Positions 8,329 to 17,201 of a stretch of 64,000 nucleotides of DNA are shown in pieces. How positions within the stretch are numbered: position 1 is the first letter of the stretch; each line of letters begins with the position of its first letter. Under the pieces are notes generated by a model, which was given only the letters and a program-made list of their open reading frames with translations, did no database searches and was not told the DNA's origin. The position numbers were made by a program, and so were the translations under genes. This stretch comes from Desulfurococcales archaeon (lineage in GTDB: Archaea > Thermoproteota > Thermoprotei_A > Sulfolobales > Desulfurococcaceae): the NCBI GenBank assembly GCA_027022365.1, contig JALVYU010000031.1:186001-250000 (forward strand). The letters are read 5' to 3'.

Positions 8329-9324
8329 CTATTTAATTATTTGTTTGCATTCATTGGGTGCACTTAGAGCTAAATCGATTGGATCTAATCCTGTTAAACG
8401 GGCAATTCCAGGATATACTACTGCACAAACCGGTTTAACAAGCTGAGGCTTTACTATAATATTAAGACATTTTCTCGACGCTATATCCTTGAATAAATGT
8501 TCTACTAGATCTTTTGAGCCATTGTAAAATCCGCCGACGATACCGGCTTCAATAGCCCCACTGAGACCGAGTCTCCTGGCAGCTGCCCAGATATGATTTA
8601 CGGCATCCTCGGCGACAGAGTGAATGATGCTACATGCAATCTTGTCATTTTCCCTGCAAGCCTTGACTACATAGGGTGCGAATCCGGCGATAATGCTTTT
8701 TGGATCATTTGATGAATAAATATGATCAATTATGTCATATATATTATTCGTACCCATGTACTCCATAAGGAGGGATAATAGAATAGTTTCGCCTCCCCTA
8801 CCGTCATAATACTCGAGAGCTGCTGTAATCCCATCTCTGCCAACACGGTACGCTCCCGCTTTATCGTTGAATAAATGTCCCCAACCACCCACAAGAACCG
8901 TTCTCCCTTCGTGGACACCTAAACAACTGCTCCCAGTACCCATTATCAGTACTATCCCTTCACCCTTCGGGAAACATGATAGCAGAGATGCATAAATATC
9001 GTGATAAACATCAATACGGGCATTGACAAAGTGCTTCCTAAATAGTTCAACATATCTTTGGACGTATTTCCCCCACCCAGTATAGGCCGCGCTTACCCCT
9101 ATAACCGAGACATCCAGTGGAGAAATATTGGCTTGATGAATAATCTCTAGTGCAGCATCCAATATGTTTCTTAACGCATTATCCCATCCAATACTCGCTG
9201 GATTGCCAGATCCTTTCTCCGAGATACCTATGACTAATTGATGTTCATCCATAAATTTTATCAGGACAGCCCTTGTAAGTGTTCCTCCAGCATCTATTCC
9301 TAATGCATAAAATATATTATTCAT
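8329..9324 (-). CDS. BadF/BadG/BcrA/BcrD-type ATPase, N-acetylglucosamine kinase-like
   Basis: From ATG 9324 the protein has 331 residues with the ASKHA-fold phosphate-1 loop GIDAGGTLTRA (9-19), phosphate-2 motif VLIMGTGSSCLG, and the GRDGITAALEYYDGRG region found in N-acetylglucosamine kinases of the BadF family. It most likely phosphorylates an amino sugar or related hexose in the cytoplasm. The frame is open to a TTG at 9372, but the residues before Met at 9324 are not family-like. It heads the minus side of a catabolic island and is divergent from a GHL10-like glycosidase gene. Palindrome TAATAATATTATTA at 9407-9420 may be part of its promoter. The 3' end lies 9 bases from the convergent DUF1667 gene. 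Confidence 0.83.
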   Translation of the reverse strand: MNNIFYALGIDAGGTLTRAVLIKFMDEHQLVIGISEKGSGNPASIGWDNALRNILDAALEIIHQANISPLDVSVIGVSAAYTGWGKYVQRYVELFRKHFVNARIDVYHDIYASLLSCFPKGEGIVLIMGTGSSCLGVHEGRTVLVGGWGHLFNDKAGAYRVGRDGITAALEYYDGRGGETILLSLLMEYMGTNNIYDIIDHIYSSNDPKSIIAGFAPYVVKACRENDKIACSIIHSVAEDAVNHIWAAARRLGLSGAIEAGIVGGFYNGSKDLVEHLFKDIASRKCLNIIVKPQLVKPVCAVVYPGIARLTGLDPIDLALSAPNECKQIIK

Positions 9325-9406
9325 CTCCACAATGTGCACCCTTCGAGGATTCAGCAATAAACTTGTCTTCAATCTTACTGTAAATATTGTTTGTGTAATA
9401 AGGATG

Positions 9407-9420
9407 TAATAATATTATTA
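9407..9420. promoter_or_regulatory. Palindromic AT element between the kinase and GHL10 genes
   Basis: TAATAATATTATTA is a perfect 14-base palindrome in the divergent promoter region. It could provide a TATA box for the kinase gene and a symmetric operator for both directions. The base composition is simple, so chance is a real alternative. Confidence 0.25.
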
Positions 9421-9505
9421 ACCTCACTGTTTTACTACGCAATAAAACACTATATTCAAAACAAATGAAGTGTGCGTATACTAAATATGTGTTTGAGGGA
9501 TACAG

Positions 9506-10717
9506 TTGATCCTAGGATTATGGATTCATCCTTGGGACCTTATAGAGTATGGCATCGAAGAAACATTTGCTCTCGCTGAATCCCTAGGAATAAATCATCT
9601 AAGCCTACCAGTGAGATACATTGAGGAAAGACAAGCATACCCGGGAACCTCAATAATTTACAGAAACAACAAGAACAGGACATATCTGAGCATACGTGGC
9701 GGAGTCTATTGGAGACCTGAACCTAAATATTATGAAGATATTCCAGAGAAGTACAGGCCCCATTTAACATCTGACAAAGATATAGTGAAACAGTTCAGAG
9801 AAACAGCTACCAGTTATAGTGTAAAGCCCGTTTATTGGCTACCCGTCTTACGATGGGATAAGCTAGCGGGAGATTACCCAGAACTCGCCGTTAAGGACCT
9901 TTACGATCATGTAGCAGGCTACAAGGCCCAATTCCTGTGTCCCTCGAACCCCATTGTTAGGAAACTAGTGCTAGGTGTTATAGAAGAGCTATGTACACGG
10001 TATGAGGCCGAGGAAATAGAACTGGACTATATCAGGTATCCCGAGCCAGTTACATATTCTGTTTCTCCTCTTCATATGTTGGCCCAGATGCCGTGTCACT
10101 GCGGATATTGTAGGAAGAAATATTATGAGAAAGGAATTGATCTTGAGCTCCTCGAGGAAAAGCTCAAAGAGCTCGTTGAGCTTGCTGTTGAGGCTGAAGA
10201 CAAGACAGGAAGCGTTTGCGGGAAAAACGTGCCAGAATGTTGGGAGACAGTAGCCTCTATGGGATGGTATCTGTTGGGTGTTAGGACGCCGGAAGTATAT
10301 AAATGGCTTAAAGCCAGAGCTGAGATTATAGCTGAACTCGTGGCTGAGATAAAGGAGAAAACGAAGAGTTACGGAGTCGAGCTCTCAGCCGATATGACTC
10401 CCCCGAGTTTCAGCTGGATCGTTGGACAGGACTACGAACTGTTCTCACCAAACCTAGACCGGGTAAAGGTAATGGTTTATACGGAGCCCTTCCGCAGGTA
10501 CCCGGAGAAAATACCCTTAGATCTATATCTAGCCAAGAAACTGGGTTGCGGAGTACAATTAGTTGCTGGAATATCACTGTGGCCGCCCTCAACACCGCAG
10601 ACCATAGAGCGCGATGTAGAGCTGTCACGTCCCTACGTAGATGGTTTTTACGGTTATTGTTTCGGCTGGGCCCCGTTCAAGAACCTCGAGACCTTTACGG
10701 TTAAGGCCCGGAGGTGA
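9506..10717 (+). CDS. GHL10-like (DUF187-type) glycoside hydrolase-like TIM barrel, cytoplasmic
   Basis: The 403-residue protein has no signal peptide. The block EIELDYIRYPEP near residue 172 is the same motif as GIQLDYIRWP in the large surface protein at 22849, and both look like the glycosyl-hydrolase-like GHL10 barrel in which an Asp on a beta strand sits in the active site. Cys pairs (MPCHCGYC and others) may bind metal or form disulfides. TTG 9506 follows GAGGGA at 9494-9499. It is coupled to the next gene, whose binding site lies in its last codons. The substrate is unknown. The likely role is hydrolysis of an imported saccharide. Confidence 0.65.
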   Translation: MILGLWIHPWDLIEYGIEETFALAESLGINHLSLPVRYIEERQAYPGTSIIYRNNKNRTYLSIRGGVYWRPEPKYYEDIPEKYRPHLTSDKDIVKQFRETATSYSVKPVYWLPVLRWDKLAGDYPELAVKDLYDHVAGYKAQFLCPSNPIVRKLVLGVIEELCTRYEAEEIELDYIRYPEPVTYSVSPLHMLAQMPCHCGYCRKKYYEKGIDLELLEEKLKELVELAVEAEDKTGSVCGKNVPECWETVASMGWYLLGVRTPEVYKWLKARAEIIAELVAEIKEKTKSYGVELSADMTPPSFSWIVGQDYELFSPNLDRVKVMVYTEPFRRYPEKIPLDLYLAKKLGCGVQLVAGISLWPPSTPQTIERDVELSRPYVDGFYGYCFGWAPFKNLETFTVKARR

Positions 10718-10725
10718 GGTCCCCC

Positions 10726-11526
10726 ATGTTCAAGCTCGGAATAAATACTTGGAGTTACCCCAAAACTCTTTCTCTCGAAAAACAGATCGCTCATGCCGCT
10801 AAGACGGGGTTCGAGGCATTCGAGCCCCCGCTGACCCAGGAGGATCTAGAATTACATAGTAAGGGAGAGCTCAGAAAGAAGTGGAAGGCTATAAGAGAAG
10901 CAGCGGAGACCCACGGGATCAAGATACCCAGTGTTGCTACCGGTCTCTACTGGAGATACAATTGGGCGATTGAGCCTGATAAGGCTTTAAAAGTGCTTGA
11001 AGCAGAAGCACATGCCGCCAATACTGTCGGGGCGGACCTTATTCTAGTTGTTCCAGGAACAGGTGTGCCGGAGTTAGGATACGAGGAAATGATTGAGAGG
11101 GTTGCGTCGTCTCTAGGGAAGGCGGAGAAGATCGTTAGGAATTACGGCGTCAGAGTAGGGCTCGAGAATGTATGGAATAGATTCCTTGCAGGCCCTCTCG
11201 AGTTCAGAATGTTGCTTGATAAGTTAGACCCTGACGTTTTCGGCGCTTACTTCGACGCCGGCAATACGTTGCCTCATAGCCTGCCCGAGCACTGGATAAG
11301 AGTGCTTGGCAAAAGGATATTCCAGGTTCACGTCAAAGGCTTTAGCATGGCAGAGCTTAGATTCGGTATACCGTTATTTGGAGATATTAATTGGAAGCAG
11401 GTAAGAAGAGCCCTCGAGGAGATAGGTTATCAGGGCTATGTATTAGCGGAGGTGCCTCCTTACAGAGGGGATCCATACAAGGCTGTCGAGGACACATATA
11501 CCAGCTTGAAGAAGATCTTCGGCTAG
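10726..11526 (+). CDS. Sugar phosphate isomerase/epimerase-like (xylose isomerase-like TIM barrel)
   Basis: The 266-residue protein is an AP endonuclease 2/xylose isomerase-like barrel with LGINTWSYP at the start, metal-ligand candidates in VGLENVW (Glu), GAYFDAGN (Asp) and FQVHVKG (His), and a closing Glu in YVLAEVPP. Such proteins isomerise or epimerise sugars and inositols. GTG 10714 opens the frame but lies inside the binding site GGAGGTGAGG. ATG 10726 is 8 bases beyond it and gives the family-like N-terminus. It forms an operon with the GHL10-like gene and converges with the ceramidase-like gene, overlapping by 4 bases. Confidence 0.85.
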   Translation: MFKLGINTWSYPKTLSLEKQIAHAAKTGFEAFEPPLTQEDLELHSKGELRKKWKAIREAAETHGIKIPSVATGLYWRYNWAIEPDKALKVLEAEAHAANTVGADLILVVPGTGVPELGYEEMIERVASSLGKAEKIVRNYGVRVGLENVWNRFLAGPLEFRMLLDKLDPDVFGAYFDAGNTLPHSLPEHWIRVLGKRIFQVHVKGFSMAELRFGIPLFGDINWKQVRRALEEIGYQGYVLAEVPPYRGDPYKAVEDTYTSLKKIFG

Positions 11527-12827
11527 GGCAGACTCGAGGCTATATCTATAATTTTTTCCATAATCTTTTCCCGATCCTCAGGCTCTACGAGGCTTACTAT
11601 TTCCTCATAATAGATATTGTTCACGCCTTGATGGGTTTCAATACTATAGGGTATATAGCCTATATATCCATCGGCATATCCAATAAATGCTAGATAATCA
11701 TATACACTATGTTTCTTAGCCTCCAGCTGGTACTCAATAAAAGCTTCGCCGGGGAAGAAGATAACGAGCACTTTACCACCGATCACACAGTACCTGATCC
11801 TAAAGCTTAATGCCCTTGATTTAAATGCTTTATATTTGTGAAGAAGACTCTTAATACCTTCGAGCACAGACTCAAGTCTCCTGATCTCTCCATGACTACC
11901 CCCACTTATCTTGAGGTTCTCAAGCTTTCTGGCAATATCTTCTTTTATCGAGAGAAGCCTCTCTAGGATCTTTTCAACGTTTTTAAGCCTCACAGTTATG
12001 TCAATATACCGGTTTACAATCCAAGGATCAGGTATGTTTTCAAGTCTTCCGTGCTCTACCGTTTCTGATACACTACGGGCAATCCTGTTCGCCAGCTCCA
12101 TTAATGCATCAATGTTCTGTCCTTTCCGCGTGTGCCGAGTACTAATATTGCCAGCTGCACCGTTCAAGTAAAGTGCTGGGCATCCTAGTTTTTCTTCTAG
12201 GATTATTGAAGTCACGCCTGCCAGATCACCGCTAATATATGTATTAGACGCTGGCAACACTGTAGGATGACAAGCATAATTTACAGCTATGAATTTTCTT
12301 TGGAGCTCGTTCTGAGATAACATTATGACGGCTTCATTGTCCACGGGCCCCCTTGGATCGATCCTATTAGATGCCACGCTTTCTATGATCGACTTACCCA
12401 TATACAATGAGGCTTTGCTAGGAACACTAAGTATGCTTGACACTAATTGATTAATTCTCTCTAGTAAGTATATCCTGTATTTTCGGATCTTACCGACAAT
12501 ATTATCATTTAAATGTAGCGTGCTCCATGTATCCAATGAGATCTCGGGCCCTGAATGAGTGTGAGTTGCAATTACATGTATGATATCTGGTCTTAAACCA
12601 TACTTGCGTGAAATAAGCTCCACTATGTCACTGTATAGCTCATCATCTATTCTGATTAGCTCTAGGCTTAGGAGAAGAATCTCGCCTTCTCCTTCTATAA
12701 ATGCTCCTCTAGCATAGATATTATGTAGTACTCCTTTGGAGTACTCACTACGCATTATATATCCAGCCATAGGAAGAGGTTCACGTGGTGTTATATCTAT
12801 TTTCGACGCCGAAATATTGAATGACAT
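11523..12827 (-). CDS. Neutral/alkaline ceramidase-like amidohydrolase
   Basis: The 434-residue protein matches the N-terminal domain of neutral/alkaline non-lysosomal ceramidase: ISASKIDITPREPLPMAGY at the start, the zinc motif ATHTHSGPE near residue 88, NYACHPTVL, and GAAGNIS. It is shorter than true ceramidases, lacks their C-terminal domain and has no signal peptide, so it is probably cytoplasmic. Archaea lack ceramides. Related short proteins in sugar loci are of unknown specificity, and hydrolysis of an N-acyl amide is the reasonable inference. ATG 12827 follows GGTGAC at a 6-base spacing. A charged helical segment lies at about residues 255-300. Confidence 0.8.
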   Translation of the reverse strand: MSFNISASKIDITPREPLPMAGYIMRSEYSKGVLHNIYARGAFIEGEGEILLLSLELIRIDDELYSDIVELISRKYGLRPDIIHVIATHTHSGPEISLDTWSTLHLNDNIVGKIRKYRIYLLERINQLVSSILSVPSKASLYMGKSIIESVASNRIDPRGPVDNEAVIMLSQNELQRKFIAVNYACHPTVLPASNTYISGDLAGVTSIILEEKLGCPALYLNGAAGNISTRHTRKGQNIDALMELANRIARSVSETVEHGRLENIPDPWIVNRYIDITVRLKNVEKILERLLSIKEDIARKLENLKISGGSHGEIRRLESVLEGIKSLLHKYKAFKSRALSFRIRYCVIGGKVLVIFFPGEAFIEYQLEAKKHSVYDYLAFIGYADGYIGYIPYSIETHQGVNNIYYEEIVSLVEPEDREKIMEKIIDIASSLP

Positions 12828-12987
12828 TAAAATGTCACCATGATTTACAATAAATATTTGAAAACGATATGTACAATTGATTGTTTTAGATTAATTTAGA
12901 AAAAAGAGCTATAGTAAAAACGAAAGTAATGTTTACAAAAATTAATAACATATTCTTAAATCAAGTAAAGTTATACAAGCCCTAATA

Positions 12988-14229
12988 ATGGGTGACTACT
13001 ACATTATGTGTTCCAATAAGTTGTTAAAACACATACTAAGACACCCAATATATCTGCGTCATGCATATGATTCGATCATTTCTGATAAACGTGAACAAAC
13101 ATTTTGTGGCTGGAGGAAGGTTTTACTCGGAAAAAGCAGCAATGGAGAGCCAATAGTGGCTTTCGAGAAACAAGTGAACCCGGAAAACCCTAAATTAGTA
13201 GTATTGGCTGGCCAACACGGCAATGAACCTGCTAGTATAGCCGCTGCCTTCGCCCTATTACTCCTATCGGATAATTATAAGTGGGTACTTCCTCATCGGT
13301 TCTGGAGATCAAAAAGTAATTCCATTAATATATACCTAGTACCGGTAGCTAATCCTGATGGTCTTATAAGCTATCTTGAATGTATCGAACACGACCCTAC
13401 ACCAATATGGCATAATACCTGCTCCGAAGCCAGGTATAATTCTAGATCAGCGGATATCAACAGGGACTGGATGTTCTTAATCCAAGATGAAACAAAGATA
13501 CTACATGAATACATTACAAGGATTAAACCAGACATCGTCCTTGATCTCCATGAGTTTTATGCATCAGGAGGATCTCCACCAAAGTGGAGCACGGAAACAG
13601 AAGGATTCGATACAACATTGACCGATGCACCATATGCTATGGTTGATGAGATCGTCTCGGAAACATCCCGCGAGGTAATGGATTATGTCTCAAAAACTTT
13701 GAAGAGGCTAATGGGCAGAAAAATACGTGAAAGACACTTTACCGGAAGCGACAAGCCTTACCCCCCGCCAAGTATCCTGGGTGCTCACCTGCCTCTCGAA
13801 TATTATCCTAAACTACTTGTCGAGACGTGGGGTGTGGGCCTCCACGGTTTTCTATGGAGGGAAAGAGTGGTAACTCACCTCGTAGCAATTTATTCTGTCA
13901 TAGAATACTTGGAGAGCTACCGTGAGAAAATATCTGAGCTACGCTCACGTATTCACGAGTTAGACAACAAAACACCAGGTTATTTGTATTATATTGAATG
14001 CAGTGATGTATGCTACGAGATCTCTGAGCTCTTAAGCATACATGGGATCAGGCATGAAATAAGAGGAGGTAATCTAGTCGTATATCCTGTTGGTAGGGGG
14101 GAGGTAGTTGCAGATATCTTGTTTGATAAATCCTGTAAGTACAATAGGGTTCTTGAGGAGAATGGGTACGGGCGTCATACGATCGATCTGCTTTATCCAG
14201 GTATACGTATTAAGAAACAATTCCTCTAA
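12988..14229 (+). CDS. M14-family zinc carboxypeptidase/deacylase-like protein
   Basis: The 413-residue protein shows the M14 zinc site GQHGNEP (His77, Glu80) with the third ligand in LDLHEF (His188), the ADINRDW and PVANPDG substrate blocks, and a late Glu in KLLVETWG that could be catalytic. No signal peptide is seen, so it should act on imported peptides or acylated amino compounds. ATG 12988 opens the frame. The region upstream is very AT-rich, and CTTAAATC at 12954-12961 is placed as a TATA box for a leaderless start. The 3' end overlaps the convergent small membrane protein gene by 20 bases. M14 enzymes that cut gamma-D-glutamyl peptides exist, but specificity is not visible here. Confidence 0.83.
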   Translation: MGDYYIMCSNKLLKHILRHPIYLRHAYDSIISDKREQTFCGWRKVLLGKSSNGEPIVAFEKQVNPENPKLVVLAGQHGNEPASIAAAFALLLLSDNYKWVLPHRFWRSKSNSINIYLVPVANPDGLISYLECIEHDPTPIWHNTCSEARYNSRSADINRDWMFLIQDETKILHEYITRIKPDIVLDLHEFYASGGSPPKWSTETEGFDTTLTDAPYAMVDEIVSETSREVMDYVSKTLKRLMGRKIRERHFTGSDKPYPPPSILGAHLPLEYYPKLLVETWGVGLHGFLWRERVVTHLVAIYSVIEYLESYREKISELRSRIHELDNKTPGYLYYIECSDVCYEISELLSIHGIRHEIRGGNLVVYPVGRGEVVADILFDKSCKYNRVLEENGYGRHTIDLLYPGIRIKKQFL

Positions 14230-14647
14230 ATGAGCCTCTTATTTTCCATTCTCTTTTCACTGTATATACGAATCCTAATGCATACATAATTAGTATAAGA
14301 ATAGCTATTATTTTGTCCATGGTTGATGGAGTATAAACAAGGCTTGTCAAATAGCCGAGTATTCCCGGCGCGGCAAATAATGTATAGCTGAACAACTTGT
14401 GTCTGATCATTGATCTGATGGCTAGTATCTGTAGCATTATGAATACCATAGACGTGAAGACTAGACCATAGTATTTCTCTCGTATTAGCTCCGAGGATTC
14501 TATGTTATTTATTGTGAGTGGCGTTCCTCCAATCGACACGTTAGGTATGCCGATCGAGATCACTTGTGCAGCCATATAAATGCTATATGCTATGTAAGCG
14601 ATAAACATACACAATATAATTATTGGTAGGAGTTGTTCCCTACTCAT
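14210..14647 (-). CDS. Small membrane protein, four TM, in dpp operon
   Basis: I do not recognise a family for this 145-residue protein. It has four hydrophobic helices (near the start, then three after residue 60) and an outside loop with VSIGGTPLTINNIESSEL. ATG 14647 follows a GGAGGAGA site. It is the third gene of a dppB-dppC operon and starts 4 bases after dppC ends, so it may be an accessory subunit or stabiliser of that permease. Confidence 0.65.
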   Translation of the reverse strand: MSREQLLPIIILCMFIAYIAYSIYMAAQVISIGIPNVSIGGTPLTINNIESSELIREKYYGLVFTSMVFIMLQILAIRSMIRHKLFSYTLFAAPGILGYLTSLVYTPSTMDKIIAILILIMYALGFVYTVKREWKIRGSFRGIVS

Positions 14648-14650
14648 AGA

Positions 14651-15616
14651 TTATCTCCTCCTTAGCCTTGGATTATAGAACTCGATGAGAACCTCGCCAA
14701 TACTGATAAACCCTATTACCACGAGTGCGATGAAGAGCCCGGGCACAAGGAACCACGACCACATTCCCTTGCTGATCACATCGTTCCAGTTCGCATATGA
14801 ATCACTGATAACACTTCCCCAGTCAGCACCTTGTGTGGCAGCAGGTATTAAAAAGGCGAGCGATGTGACGGTCACTATTGCACCAGCCACGAGGATAGTT
14901 GCTCTCGCGAGGGCAAATGGAAGGACTTGTGGCCATACATGTCTCACCAGTATAAAGGTGTTGCTTGCACCTAGACAACGGGATGCCTCCACGTATCCTT
15001 CGCTCTTTATCTGAAGAACTTTGGCTCTGATTGCTCTTGCGGTGGAAGGCCATGATATAGCCGATATAAGCAGTATTGTGAGCCAAATATTCCATACATC
15101 TCTGAACAGGGAGGTGATCAGAATGAGTAGGAGAAGGCCTGGCAACATCATTATGGAGTCGCTTACCAGCATCAAGAAGGCATCGAATTTACTGCCGTAG
15201 TAGCCAGCCAAGCTGCCGATGACCAAGCCAATTAGTGTAGCTATGACTGCGCAGAGAAGACCTGTTGTCAAAGATACTCTGGCTCCATAGACTACTCTTG
15301 ACCAAATATCTCGCCATGCCTGATCGATGCCGAGCGGATGTCCTGGCATAGGCGGTAGAGGGACCGGTTTACCAGTTATTCCATGACTCCTTATCCACTC
15401 CATGATTTTCTGGAACTCCTGTGGCGCCTGCTGGTCTATCGGTACAGGCTTGTAAGGCGTAAACACCTGTGGGAACAAAGCCATGAAGGCAAAGAAAGCA
15501 ATTATCGCTACCCCTACTAGGCCTCTGGGGTCACTCAGGACTGCCTTGATAGGCGGGTATATCGCTTCATATATCTTCTTGTAGAGGGGTATACACACTA
15601 CTTTCTCCTTGCTCAC
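14651..15616 (-). CDS. Peptide/oligosaccharide ABC transporter permease (DppC family)
   Basis: The protein of about 321 residues has an N-terminal cytoplasmic segment, a first helix (GVAIIAFFAFMALFPQVF), an extracellular segment with HPLGIDQAWRDIWSRVVYGAR (the DppC hallmark HPLGTD...RV.YGAR), and five more helices. The EAA loop EASRCLGASNTFILVRHVWP contacts the ATPase. A GTG at 15625 lies inside the GGAGGTGA site. GTG 15616 is 6 bases beyond it and is the better start. The stop codon of dppB lies inside the same site, so the two are coupled. No ATPase gene follows. Confidence 0.9.
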   Translation of the reverse strand: MSKEKVVCIPLYKKIYEAIYPPIKAVLSDPRGLVGVAIIAFFAFMALFPQVFTPYKPVPIDQQAPQEFQKIMEWIRSHGITGKPVPLPPMPGHPLGIDQAWRDIWSRVVYGARVSLTTGLLCAVIATLIGLVIGSLAGYYGSKFDAFLMLVSDSIMMLPGLLLLILITSLFRDVWNIWLTILLISAISWPSTARAIRAKVLQIKSEGYVEASRCLGASNTFILVRHVWPQVLPFALARATILVAGAIVTVTSLAFLIPAATQGADWGSVISDSYANWNDVISKGMWSWFLVPGLFIALVVIGFISIGEVLIEFYNPRLRRR

Positions 15617-15621
15617 ACTGT

Positions 15622-17004
15622 TCACCTCCTGATCCTCGGGTCTAGAACTGAATAGAGGATCTCCGCGATCGTTATCGATATCAGTACGGCTAACGTTACA
15701 ATCGTGAAAATGCCTATTATCAGTGGAGCGTCCCTGTTTACTATGGCGAGGTAGGTCAATCTGCCGATTCCTGGATAGTTAAACACGGTCTCGGTAACCA
15801 CTGCTCCGCCGAAAACAAATCCAAGGTCGATCGCCATCAACGTGATTACTGGCGGCGCTATTGTTCTCGCTATGAATTTATCCGCTATGTAGTTGTCATC
15901 GAATCCAGCGCCTCTGAACGTGATCACGTAGTCCTGGTACCACTCCTCCATTACTAGGCCTCTGATCGACAGCATGTACTGTACTACGTATATTTTCGAT
16001 AAAACTAGTGCGGGTAGTATTGTGAGCCAGAACCACGAGAATATATAGGTGGCTAGATTGGTTGGATGCTCAAAACCAATTATTATTCCTGACGGGAACC
16101 AGCCATACATGTAGGCGAGGAAATAAACAGCTATCATGCCGAGCCAGAAAACAGGCATTGACCTGATCGCTAAAATCATATTTGTCACAACAGCATCTAT
16201 CAGTGTACCTCTCTTCCTTGATAGATAGAATCCCAGTATGAACCCCGTCATAGAGCCTATGAAGAAAGCCATGCCGACAAGACCTATTGTGAAAGGAAGA
16301 TACGTCATTATAACGTCTATTACCGGTTTATGATATAAGGCTGATTCACCGAAATCGAACGTCGCGATACTGACAAATGTTGATGCAAGCCTCTCGTACC
16401 ATGGCTCCATAAACTTGATCTTCCTCGTTGTAGTTATGCTTGAGTTTGTATCGATAATTATCACAGTTCCCTGCCTATACTTGATGGTCTCGATCACCTT
16501 CTTCCCGCTGGGCGACTCTATAACAATAACATTATTTACTGCACGTGGTGCTCCAAGGACTATTGTCATGGTCTCTTGTTTCTCTTTCCCCCAGCGAATG
16601 ATCTCGTGAGCTACAACTGGTATCCTATCGTAACCTATAGTACGGTTAATATCATAGGCGAGAGATAACACTATGGATGGGTTTAACCCGTGCTCTCGGC
16701 ATAATTGGAGTAACAAGCTATACCAGTCATGATAGTTGCTCTCTACATATATCTTGTAGGTACCATTGATCGCTATGACTTGCTCCTGCATCAAGCCGAG
16801 CTTATAGATCCTATCGAGGTATTCGAAATAAACTGCTGGCTGTGTTTGAGCGGCTGATAAGAGGTAATCGTATGGTGTTGAGCCGGTAACACTTATTGAT
16901 AGATCGAGGAGAGCCCAGATAACAATAATTATAATGATAAATGTAATAATTTTATGAAGAATGCTCTTCGCTATAAAGTGTCCTAAACGAGCCAAAACAA
17001 TCAC
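15622..17004 (-). CDS. Peptide/oligosaccharide ABC transporter permease (DppB family) with large extracellular insertion
   Basis: The 460-residue protein has the DppB fold in its second half (six-helix core, EAA loop DYVITFRGAGFDDNYIADKF, and a closing VTLAVLISITIAEILYSVLDPRIRR). Between the first helix and the core there is an insertion of roughly 150 residues with predicted beta structure (residues about 50-215), which makes it some 120 residues longer than bacterial DppB. The insertion would lie outside the cell and may contact the binding protein encoded divergently at 17202. Start candidates are GTG 17004 and TTG 16995. A CTCCAG/CTGGAG inverted repeat at 17006-17022 includes the GGAG site. 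Confidence 0.9.
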   Translation of the reverse strand: MIVLARLGHFIAKSILHKIITFIIIIIVIWALLDLSISVTGSTPYDYLLSAAQTQPAVYFEYLDRIYKLGLMQEQVIAINGTYKIYVESNYHDWYSLLLQLCREHGLNPSIVLSLAYDINRTIGYDRIPVVAHEIIRWGKEKQETMTIVLGAPRAVNNVIVIESPSGKKVIETIKYRQGTVIIIDTNSSITTTRKIKFMEPWYERLASTFVSIATFDFGESALYHKPVIDVIMTYLPFTIGLVGMAFFIGSMTGFILGFYLSRKRGTLIDAVVTNMILAIRSMPVFWLGMIAVYFLAYMYGWFPSGIIIGFEHPTNLATYIFSWFWLTILPALVLSKIYVVQYMLSIRGLVMEEWYQDYVITFRGAGFDDNYIADKFIARTIAPPVITLMAIDLGFVFGGAVVTETVFNYPGIGRLTYLAIVNRDAPLIIGIFTIVTLAVLISITIAEILYSVLDPRIRR

Positions 17005-17005
17005 T

Positions 17006-17022
17006 CTCCAGATCGGCTGGAG
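17006..17022 (-). promoter_or_regulatory. Inverted repeat over the dppB ribosome binding site
   Basis: CTCCAG-ATCGG-CTGGAG forms a 6-base-pair hairpin directly before the dppB start on the minus strand, and the CTGGAG arm supplies the GGAG ribosome binding site. It may limit dppB translation. The stem is short. Confidence 0.25.
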
Positions 17023-17084
17023 GTCGACCAGTATCTGGTTTATCCAGTATTGTGGTTATTTCTTGGTAAGTATTCATAGTAAGT

Positions 17085-17121
17085 GTTAGTATCTTTTGTA
17101 ACTTATACCACATGTACTAAC
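17085..17121. promoter_or_regulatory. Inverted repeat GTTAGTA/TACTAAC in the dppB/binding-protein divergent region
   Basis: GTTAGTA (17085-17091) and TACTAAC (17115-17121) are perfect inverted repeats 23 bases apart in the 197-base region between the divergent permease operon and binding-protein gene. This is a possible regulator site. Nothing else in the region ties it to a known regulator. Confidence 0.25.
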
Positions 17122-17201
17122 GTCCTTGAATAATATGTGATCTCGATAAAATAATGTCTGATAAGGGAATCCTATACATGAATGTCCGTGAGGGATAGGT
17201 A

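Noticed and set aside
8329..9372. TTG 9372 as kinase start
   Set aside because: The residues before Met at 9324 do not fit the family, whose phosphate loop starts near residue 10.
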